Shown in pieces: positions 1-4,736 of a stretch of DNA of 5,296 bases. Numbering within the stretch: the first letter of the stretch is position 1; each line of letters starts with the position of its first letter. This DNA comes from Candidatus Woesearchaeota archaeon (lineage in GTDB: Archaea; Nanobdellota; Nanobdellia; Woesearchaeales; UBA525): positions 1 through 5,296 of the forward strand of contig JAAOYD010000049.1 in NCBI GenBank assembly GCA_018221165.1. Direction: 5' to 3'. Under the pieces are notes generated by a model. The model worked only from the letters and a program-made list of their open reading frames with translations, searched no databases and was not told the DNA's origin. Made by a program: the position numbers and the translations under genes.

Positions 1-20
1 ACAAGCAAGTTGCGTGAGGT

Positions 21-647
21 CTAGAAATGCAGAATGTCCAATGCAGCCTGGAAATTGTCGCGAGCCACAATGATAATTGTGTCGGTATAACAACTAGTCA
101 GCTCGACCACGTTGACACCCTTGCCCGCGAGAAGATTTGTCAGGTAGGCAATCACACCCGGAACCTCTTCGAGGTTTTCAGGGCTGTGGATGGTGATACC
201 TGCAAGGTCTTCCGTGCGTTTTCTGATGTACGGGTCGAGCTTGACGAACAATGGCAGGAAACGCTCATGCGTAATCACCGTGACAGCATGCGCAGTGTTA
301 GCGATGGAGATGTGTTCCTGCTCACGCTCCACACGTTCGATAATGTGATTCAGCAACCGCAACGGTGCGTCTTTGTCCAGAATGACGACGGCACGGCGAT
401 TGCGTACTTCAATGGTACTCTCACGCAAGAGCTGTCTGATATCCCGTTTCTGCTTGGGGTTCTTCTGCGTCTTGTCGCGGAAACGCCTGATGGCGACGAG
501 GATGGCATCGAAATCCTTCTGCTTCAACGAAGTTTCTTTGATGACTTTGCGGACAAGAGCGCTGTAGTTCAACAGATCTTGTTCCAAAGCTTCAAGGATG
601 GCAGGTTGTTCCCTGATGAACGCTTCGACGTCTTTCTGGATGCTCAT
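21..647 (-). CDS. ACT-domain protein, candidate amino-acid-responsive regulator
   Basis: A 208-residue cytosolic protein. The C-terminal part (about 148-208) has the beta-alpha-beta pattern of an ACT domain: ITIHSPE, then VPGVIAYLTNLLAGKGVNVV, then a TIIIVA strand and a last helix. This resembles the regulatory domains of aspartokinases. Residues 78-138 look like a second, more diverged ACT unit. Residues 1-75 are helical and basic (IRRFRDK, KQKRDIR) and could bind DNA, but I do not recognise a named fold. No kinase or dehydrogenase domain is attached, so a stand-alone sensor or regulator is more likely than an enzyme. It is divergent from argGH across a region of palindromes, which suggests arginine or a related amino acid as ligand (inference). 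The start is fixed by a TATA box at 671-678 that would place transcription initiation about at the ATG. An AGGGAG lies 3 nt before the ATG. Arginine content is ordinary at 18 of 208. Confidence 0.85.
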   Translation of the reverse strand: MSIQKDVEAFIREQPAILEALEQDLLNYSALVRKVIKETSLKQKDFDAILVAIRRFRDKTQKNPKQKRDIRQLLRESTIEVRNRRAVVILDKDAPLRLLNHIIERVEREQEHISIANTAHAVTVITHERFLPLFVKLDPYIRKRTEDLAGITIHSPENLEEVPGVIAYLTNLLAGKGVNVVELTSCYTDTIIIVARDNFQAALDILHF

Positions 648-670
648 GTGCTCCCTGAATCATCCTATAA

Positions 671-678
671 TTATAAAT
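671..678 (-). promoter_or_regulatory. TATA box of the ACT-domain gene, possibly also used by argG
   Basis: On the minus strand this reads ATTTATAA, preceded by a purine-rich AAGAAAC that fits a TFB recognition element. Its centre is about 27 bp before position 648, so the transcript would be leaderless or nearly so. On the plus strand the same bases read TTATAAAT. If used in that direction, initiation would fall near 700 and argG would have a leader of about 187 nt. No better TATA element was seen nearer argG; a weak CTTAAGAAT at 728-736 is an alternative. Assigned from spacing and composition only. Confidence 0.55.
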
Positions 679-682
679 GTTT

Positions 683-707
683 CTTTTCGGACATAAATGT
701 CAAAAAG
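683..707. promoter_or_regulatory. Extended palindrome, candidate operator
   Basis: The core GACAT-AA-ATGTC at 690-701 is a perfect inverted repeat. It is flanked by CTTTT on the left (683-687) and AAAAG on the right (703-707), giving an imperfect 25-bp dyad whose two spacers differ by one base. It lies directly upstream of the TATA box of the ACT gene and over the position where a plus-strand transcript from the same TATA would begin. That placement suits a factor acting on both divergent genes. The binding protein is unknown; the ACT protein is the obvious local candidate. Confidence 0.45.
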
Positions 708-708
708 T

Positions 709-722
709 GTCCTTTTCAGGAC
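709..722. promoter_or_regulatory. Second palindrome GTCCT-TTTC-AGGAC
   Basis: A perfect 5-bp inverted repeat with a 4-nt centre. With its left flank it repeats the motif of the neighbouring dyad: CTTTTC-AGGAC at 712-722 against CTTTTC-GGAC at 683-692, spaced 29 bp. In RNA it could form a short hairpin at the 5' end of an argG leader. A competing pairing exists between GTGTCC at 707-712 and GGACAC at 740-745. DNA operator and RNA hairpin readings cannot be separated by eye. Confidence 0.4.
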
Positions 723-778
723 GATACGCTTAAGAATGCGGACACGGTTCACGTGACAAAAGAAACGGAGGAACGACA

Positions 779-829
779 ATGGAAAAACAACGCATGGAAC
801 GCCGTCGTAGCCTCCGGGCTCGATTCTAG
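779..829 (+). CDS. Arginine-rich 16-residue leader peptide upstream of argGH
   Basis: An open frame ATG to TAG encoding MEKQRMERRRSLRARF. It is preceded by GGAGG at 767-771, 7 nt before the ATG. This is among the strongest Shine-Dalgarno sequences in the window, and its GGAGGAACGACAATG context closely matches the start region of the small minus-strand gene at 3643. Six of 16 residues are arginine (CGC, CGC, CGT, CGT, CGG, CGA), three of them consecutive at codons 8-10. The stop lies 57 nt before argG. Amino-acid biosynthetic operons in bacteria use short peptides rich in the end-product amino acid, where ribosome stalling reports low charged tRNA. Position and composition fit that role for arginine. 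It is not homologous to anything I recognise and could be a chance frame, but the combination of RBS, composition and gene context argues against that. Confidence 0.55.
   Translation: MEKQRMERRRSLRARF
804..824 (+). promoter_or_regulatory. RNA hairpin inside the leader-peptide frame
   Basis: TCG at 805-807 pairs with CGA at 821-823 and AGCC at 809-812 pairs with GGCT at 817-820. There is one bulged base (808) and a TCCG loop, which is UCCG in RNA and fits the stable UNCG class. A G-U pair could extend the stem at 804/824. The stem starts within the consecutive Arg codons (800-808), so a ribosome paused there would prevent it from forming. The loop-side CCTCCG at 811-816 can alternatively pair with CGGAGG at 766-771, masking the leader-peptide Shine-Dalgarno. 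Confidence 0.4.
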
Positions 830-840
830 CACCACTTCCA

Positions 841-881
841 TTCACCCCGAAACTTTTGGACGGGAAAACCTACAAGGTGAA
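841..881 (+). promoter_or_regulatory. Possible hairpin sequestering the argG ribosome binding site
   Basis: TTCACC at 841-846 is perfectly complementary to GGTGAA at 876-881, which contains most of the argG Shine-Dalgarno AAGGTGA (874-880, 6 nt before the ATG). Inside the loop, CCCG at 846-849 can pair with CGGG at 861-864, sharing base 846. The TTCCATT segment at 836-842 overlaps the masking strand and is complementary to AATGGAA at 778-784, the leader-peptide start. The two pairings are therefore mutually exclusive. Helices this short arise by chance in a leader of this length, so the structure is tentative. Confidence 0.35.
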
Positions 882-886
882 CTGAT

Positions 887-2179
887 ATGAAAAAGATGAA
901 GACAGCCACATACGAAGCAGAAAAAGGGAAGGTCAAGAAAGTCATACTGCTCTACAGCGGCGGCCTCGACACGAGCGTCATGGTCAAATGGATTCAAGAA
1001 GAATACGGTGCGGAAGTCATCACCCTCACTGCGGATCTTGGACAGCCAGGCATTGACTTGCCAGCAGCCAAAGCGAAAGCGCTGAAGCTCGGTGCTAGCA
1101 AAGCCTATATCATCGACGCGAAAGACGAATTCGCAGAGAAGTACATCGCGAAAGCCATCAAGGCAAACGCTCTCTACCAAGGAGGCTACCCGCTCAGCAC
1201 TGCGCTTGGCCGACCACTCATCGCCAAGCTTGCCGTCAAGCTTGCGCACCAAGAAGGCGCAGACGCCATCGCACATGGCAGCACTGGCAAGGGAAACGAC
1301 CAGGTGCGCTTCGACTCCTCCATCCTTGCCATCGACCCTGATATGAAGATACTTGCACCCGTCAGGGAATGGAACATGACGAGAGACAAGGAGCTCGAAT
1401 ACGCACAGCAGCACGGCATCGAAGTGCCGGAAGGCAACAAGATCTACAGCACGGACGAGAACCTTTGGGGAAAATCCTCAGAATGTGGCATCCTGGAGCA
1501 CCCGGAAGAAGCGCCACCCGATGAGGTCTTCACGTTCGTCACGCCACCCGAGAAAGCACCAGACAAGTCGCAGACAATTACTATTGGCTTCACTATGGGT
1601 GTGCCAACAAGCCTCGATGGAAAGAAGTTCCCGCTCGCGCAGCTCATCCAGGAACTGAACACCATAGGGGCGAAGCATGGTATTGGTATCCTTGACCACA
1701 TGGAAGACAGGATTGTCGGGCTGAAGAGCCGTGAGGTCTACGAATGTCCTGCTGCAATGACCATCATCGCCGCGCACAAGGACCTGGAGAAATACGTTTC
1801 GACCATTCACCAGAACCACTTCAAGGCAGAGCTCGACAACAAGTGGGGCTACTTTGTTTACGCAGCCTTATGGTATGATCCTGTGATGGCTGACATGAAC
1901 GCCTACATCGCGAGCATGAACAAGGCAGTCACTGGCTGGGTAAAGGTCAAGCTCTACAAAGGACACGTTCAAGTAATCGGACGACAGAGCGACAACGCGC
2001 TCTACGATTTGCAGCTTGCGAGCTACAACGAAGGTCACACCTTCAACCAAGCAGCTTCGCCGGGCTTCATCGAACTGTGGAGCCTGCAGATGAAAGTCAT
2101 TAACCAAATCAAGAATAAGAAAGGTGTTACCAATGAAGCTCTGGCAACAGGGAAACACGGACAACCACAAACAAGTTGA
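887..2179 (+). CDS. argG: Argininosuccinate synthase
   Basis: Joins citrulline and aspartate with ATP to give argininosuccinate, AMP and pyrophosphate, the penultimate step of arginine synthesis, in the cytosol. The ATP-binding P-loop YSGGLDTS is at residues 23-30. The family signature HGSTGKGNDQVRF is at 130-142 and IYSTDENLWG at 186-195. At 430 residues it is somewhat longer than the usual 400 or so: there is a short basic N-terminal extension, and the last 15 residues are encoded inside argH. The start is supported by AAGGTGA 6 nt upstream. Only 7 Arg occur against roughly 42 Lys, far below the Arg content of the ACT and PhoU-like neighbours. Control is probably through the 240-bp leader and operator region in front of it. 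No argF, argJ or carbamoyl-phosphate synthase is adjacent, so the source of citrulline is not shown here. Confidence 0.97.
   Translation: MKKMKTATYEAEKGKVKKVILLYSGGLDTSVMVKWIQEEYGAEVITLTADLGQPGIDLPAAKAKALKLGASKAYIIDAKDEFAEKYIAKAIKANALYQGGYPLSTALGRPLIAKLAVKLAHQEGADAIAHGSTGKGNDQVRFDSSILAIDPDMKILAPVREWNMTRDKELEYAQQHGIEVPEGNKIYSTDENLWGKSSECGILEHPEEAPPDEVFTFVTPPEKAPDKSQTITIGFTMGVPTSLDGKKFPLAQLIQELNTIGAKHGIGILDHMEDRIVGLKSREVYECPAAMTIIAAHKDLEKYVSTIHQNHFKAELDNKWGYFVYAALWYDPVMADMNAYIASMNKAVTGWVKVKLYKGHVQVIGRQSDNALYDLQLASYNEGHTFNQAASPGFIELWSLQMKVINQIKNKKGVTNEALATGKHGQPQTS
2121..2126 (+). promoter_or_regulatory. argH Shine-Dalgarno, decides the start
   Basis: AAGGTG lies 6 nt before the ATG at 2133 and inside the argG coding sequence. 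It closely matches the AAGGTGA in front of argG. A GTG at 2124 would extend the argH frame by three codons but is itself part of this Shine-Dalgarno. The ArgH family commonly begins MKLW, so 2133 is the better start. Confidence 0.75.
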
Positions 2180-3395
2180 GGCCTTCACCGTCGGCGACGA
2201 CCCGACCATTGACCTAGCTTTGCTACCCTACGACATCAAAGGGAGCAAAGCGCATGTCGCGGTCTTGGTTGAGGCAGGTATCCTGACAGCTAAAGAAAGT
2301 ACTGTCTTGCTGAAAGGCCTCGACGGTATCCTCGCGGACTGGAAGGAAGGAAAGTTTACCATTTCCCAGAGCCAAGAAGACTGCCACACTGCTATCGAGG
2401 AAGCGCTTGGTGAACTTGGCAAGAAGATCCACACCGGACGGTCGAGGAACGATCAGGTTGCGACCGCAATTGCGCTCTACTTGAAAGACCACCTTGGGAA
2501 AACTCTCGAGAGTGTGACGGCAACTGCGCAGACACTCCTACAGTTTGCTCAGCAGCACGAGAAAACATTGCTGCCTGGATATACGCACATGCAACAAGGC
2601 ATGATATCCACTGTTGGACTCTGGGCTGGTTCCTACGCAGAGTTGCTCAAGCAGGATGGTGCAATACTTAAGTCTGCCATGAAGGTCTTGGACAAGTGTC
2701 CTTTAGGTACTGCCGCCGGCTACGGTCCGAGCATCACACTTGATAGGGAACTCGCTGCAAAAGAACTCGGCTTCGCAAAGCTAATAGTGACTGCGCCGGC
2801 AGCGCAAGCGTTCAGAGGCAAGAACGAAGCACTAGCTTTGACTGCGCTGCAGCAAGTCATGAGTACTCTTGGCAAGCTCGCCAGCGACCTCCTGCTCTTT
2901 AGCACGAAAGAGTTTGGCTATGTTACACTGCCGAGCAAGTTCTGCACAGGAAGTAGCATCATGCCGCAGAAGAAGAACCCCGATGTGCTCGAGCTCATCA
3001 GAGGGAAAGCTGCTGTTGTCAGCGCGAAACTGAATGAAGTCATCATGCTTGGCTTGAACCTGCCAGGAGGCTACAATAGAGACTATCAGCTCCTGAAAGC
3101 ACCATTGTTTTCAGCTTTTGACTTGACTGAATCGTCGCTTTCGATGATGCAGCAGATTGTTGAGAAGTTGCAGGTGAACGAGGAAGCGATTATCGCGAGC
3201 TTCACACCTGAGATCATCGCCGCAGACAAGGCGACCCAGCTGGCAGCTTCGGGCGTGCCGTTCAGGGATGCTTATGTCCAAGTCAAGAAGGAATTAGCCA
3301 GCCTTGGTTCGCTCACAAAAGAAGAACTCCTCAAGAATATTACTGCGAAGAAAACTTTGGGCTCGCCAGGGAATCCTGGATTTGAAAAGCTCTAA
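2133..3395 (+). CDS. argH: Argininosuccinate lyase
   Basis: Cleaves argininosuccinate to arginine and fumarate, the last step of arginine synthesis; a tetrameric cytosolic enzyme of the fumarase/aspartase superfamily. Counting from the ATG at 2133 it has 420 residues, slightly shorter than the common 450-460. It begins MKLWQQG as is typical. Signatures visible are HTGRSRND at 100-107, PGYTHMQ at 148-154 with the general-acid/base His region, and the superfamily loop GSSIMPQKKNP at 273-283 carrying the catalytic serine. It overlaps argG by 47 nt in another frame, so translation is probably coupled and both are on one mRNA. Like ArgG it has very few arginines (7 of 420), most of them in conserved motifs. 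The TAA stop overlaps the stop of a convergent small frame. Confidence 0.97.
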   Translation: MKLWQQGNTDNHKQVEAFTVGDDPTIDLALLPYDIKGSKAHVAVLVEAGILTAKESTVLLKGLDGILADWKEGKFTISQSQEDCHTAIEEALGELGKKIHTGRSRNDQVATAIALYLKDHLGKTLESVTATAQTLLQFAQQHEKTLLPGYTHMQQGMISTVGLWAGSYAELLKQDGAILKSAMKVLDKCPLGTAAGYGPSITLDRELAAKELGFAKLIVTAPAAQAFRGKNEALALTALQQVMSTLGKLASDLLLFSTKEFGYVTLPSKFCTGSSIMPQKKNPDVLELIRGKAAVVSAKLNEVIMLGLNLPGGYNRDYQLLKAPLFSAFDLTESSLSMMQQIVEKLQVNEEAIIASFTPEIIAADKATQLAASGVPFRDAYVQVKKELASLGSLTKEELLKNITAKKTLGSPGNPGFEKL

Positions 3396-3487
3396 CGCCC
3401 CAACATCAACGTAAAACCTGCACGAAAGCGCTCTCGCTCTATCTCGAAGTCTTCTTCATCAGAGCGCATATCTTCGTCTATCTTCAC
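3392..3487 (-). CDS. Possible 31-residue acidic protein
   Basis: A small frame from GTG at 3487 to TAG. It reads VKIDEDMRSDEEDF, then EIERERFRAGFTLMLGR. It is in the same frame as the small gene upstream of it, after that gene's TGA and seven further codons. An AGGGG lies only 1 nt before the GTG, which is too close for a standard site; the ATG at 3469 is an alternative start without a clear site. Support comes from the acidic composition, from an ending (FRAGFTLMLG) that echoes FMRGFLGMG of the upstream gene, and from a stop that overlaps the argH stop by 4 nt, the same arrangement as the other convergent pair here. It may be translated as a second paralogue, be a decayed copy, or be chance. 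Function unknown. Confidence 0.35.
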   Translation of the reverse strand: MKIDEDMRSDEEDFEIERERFRAGFTLMLGR

Positions 3488-3508
3488 ACCCCTATGATGT
3501 TGATGTGT

Positions 3509-3643
3509 TCATATCTCGCCCATGCCGAGGAATCCACGCATGAAGCCTGCGTCGGCCGCATCGATATCCTCGTCTTCTTCATGTCCGTGCAGCACGACAC
3601 TTTCCATGTCGGTCTCGTCGTATCTCTCTTCGTCGAAGTACAT
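3509..3643 (-). CDS. Small acidic protein of unknown function (44 residues)
   Basis: Begins MYFDEERYDETDMESVVL and continues with an acidic stretch HEEDEDID and a C-terminal DAADAGFMRGFLGMGEI. AGGAG lies 6 nt before the ATG, an excellent ribosome binding site, and a minus-strand TATA-like stretch at 3685-3699 would initiate about 25 nt before the ATG. These spacings make it a real gene despite its size. The protein is strongly negative with no membrane segment or Cys cluster. The ending FMRGF recalls tiny acidic proteins of unknown role that I associate with archaeal genomes, but I cannot name the family. It is divergent from the AbrB-PhoU regulator and may share its control region. Confidence 0.65.
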   Translation of the reverse strand: MYFDEERYDETDMESVVLHGHEEDEDIDAADAGFMRGFLGMGEI

Positions 3644-3683
3644 TGTCGTCTCCTACCCCCTTACCTTCTGTTCAAAGGGAGAA

Positions 3684-3740
3684 CATTTATTAATATATAC
3701 TTTTACCATATGGCATATATGCAGACTTATAGGCATATAC
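3684..3740. promoter_or_regulatory. AT-rich divergent promoter with palindromes and a 20-bp direct repeat
   Basis: Two opposite promoters seem to lie here. The minus-strand one is at about 3685-3699 (TATATATTAATAAAT) for the small acidic gene. For the plus-strand regulator, the TATA could be the same AT tract or ACTTATAGG near 3725-3733, which would give a leader of about 25 nt. Superimposed are CCATATGG at 3706-3713, the perfect palindrome GCATATATGC at 3713-3722, and GGCATATA repeated at 3712-3719 and 3732-3739. The 20-bp step is about two helical turns. AbrB-type proteins often autoregulate, so these are plausible sites for the downstream regulator (inference). Confidence 0.5.
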
Positions 3741-3779
3741 ATGTGGATGAAATATCCATTGGCGAACAGGGGTTGAAGT

Positions 3780-4736
3780 ATGGACACGCGCAAGCTTATC
3801 AAGTTCGGTAAGAATAGTTTCGTCGTCAGCATCCCGAAGGAATGGGTCGCGGCGCACAAGCTCGTGAAGGGCGCCGTACTCAACGTCGAGCAGAAGCCAG
3901 GGAGCGTCACGTTCAGTACTGGTCGCGTCGACCTGGAAGAGCGAAGCGCTCGCATCTCCTGTGACAACAAGCCCTTGGATGCCATCCTTACCGAAGTTAC
4001 CAGTCTCTACCAGACAGGATGTTCTACACTCACCATTGAAGGCACTGAACTGTCGAAGCACGCCAGCGAGGTTAAGAAGCTCGTGCACAACTTGGCGGGC
4101 GCAGAGATTGTGGAACAGAGCTTGCACAAGATGGTCGTCAAGGATCTCATTGATATCCAGCAGGTGAAGATGGACGCGCTCATCAACCGCATCGATATGA
4201 TGATTAGGAGCATGTTTCAGGACGCACTCAGCGAAGAGTATGTCTCTGAAGAATTGCTGCGTGACCGAGACCAAGATGTGAACCGGTTGCAGTTGCTGGT
4301 GCGTAAGGTCGGTCGACTCGTCATCGAGAAGCCCGCTGTTGGGAACACTTTGGGAATCACGCCCTTGGCTGCAGATTACATGAACAAAGTGGCGTGGACA
4401 CAGGAACGCATCGGTGATTATCTTAAGAGATTGAACGGTGACATCATCAGGAGCAGTCCGGGAACGCAGGCACGCTTGCGGAAACGACTCAAGTATGCAT
4501 ATGACCACTATCTCGCTGCGATGAAGAGCTATTACCAAGGGGACTTTGACAAGAGCGTCCTCTGCCATGCAGAAACGATGAAGCGTATTGCTGCTTATAC
4601 TAAGCATGTGCATGCTGCAAAGAGTCGTGATGAAGTGCTGGCCTTGGAGAATATCAAGAACATTCTCCGTGATATCAGAATCATTCTTCGCGCGACGATT
4701 GAGACTGCCGGGAGAAATAGGTCTGAGAAAAGCTAG
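3780..4736 (+). CDS. AbrB/SpoVT domain-PhoU domain regulator
   Basis: A 318-residue cytosolic protein. Residues 1-47 form an AbrB/MazE/SpoVT swapped-hairpin DNA-binding domain, with the characteristic RKLIKFGKNSFVVSIPKEWV at 4-23 followed by KGAVLNVEQ. From about 100 to 305 it is all helical and PhoU-like, with acidic metal-site style motifs D162-x-D164-x-D166 and ERIGD at 209-213. This domain pair is a widespread archaeal architecture, often labelled phosphate uptake regulator. No Pst transporter or PhoR/PhoB genes are present in the window, so a phosphate role is by family only. The start is supported by AGGGG 7 nt upstream and by the conserved N-terminus. Its promoter carries palindromes suited to autoregulation. 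Its stop overlaps that of the convergent kinase by 4 nt. Arg content is 24 of 318, in contrast to ArgG and ArgH. Confidence 0.9.
   Translation: MDTRKLIKFGKNSFVVSIPKEWVAAHKLVKGAVLNVEQKPGSVTFSTGRVDLEERSARISCDNKPLDAILTEVTSLYQTGCSTLTIEGTELSKHASEVKKLVHNLAGAEIVEQSLHKMVVKDLIDIQQVKMDALINRIDMMIRSMFQDALSEEYVSEELLRDRDQDVNRLQLLVRKVGRLVIEKPAVGNTLGITPLAADYMNKVAWTQERIGDYLKRLNGDIIRSSPGTQARLRKRLKYAYDHYLAAMKSYYQGDFDKSVLCHAETMKRIAAYTKHVHAAKSRDEVLALENIKNILRDIRIILRATIETAGRNRSEKS

Noticed and set aside
749..756. Perfect palindrome TCACGTGA in the argG leader
   Set aside because: Only 8 bp and not repeated elsewhere in the control region; no reason to assign a binding protein.
660..845. 61-codon minus-strand frame in the argG leader
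   Set aside because: No ribosome binding site, opposite to the arginine-rich leader frame, and running through the TATA region of the ACT gene.
853..857. CTTTT as an intrinsic terminator in the argG leader
   Set aside because: Only four T residues; too short for an archaeal T-tract terminator, so transcriptional attenuation is not favoured over translational.
27..890. 287-codon open frame on the plus strand
   Set aside because: It lies antisense to the ACT-domain gene and then crosses the control region. The protein has no recognisable domain and the frame ends inside the argG start. The minus-strand reading has a clear ACT domain.
842..1414. 190-codon minus-strand frame
   Set aside because: Antisense to the conserved P-loop part of argG; Cys/Phe/Val-rich shadow composition.
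3428..3467. Inverted repeat GCGCTCT / AGAGCGC as an argH terminator
   Set aside because: The arms are 26 nt apart with no T-run after them, and they fall on Arg/Glu codons of the small minus-strand frame. The ACATCAAC/GTTGATGT repeat at 3403 and 3499 is likewise short enough to be chance.
3494..3811. Plus-strand frames over the 3396-3779 gap (105 and 84 codons)
   Set aside because: Antisense to the small acidic gene that has a good RBS; they cross both promoters and run into the start of the AbrB-PhoU gene.
3690..4613. 307-codon open frame on the minus strand
   Set aside because: Mirror of the AbrB-PhoU gene; the plus-strand protein has family motifs, while this one is His/Leu/Val-rich with none.
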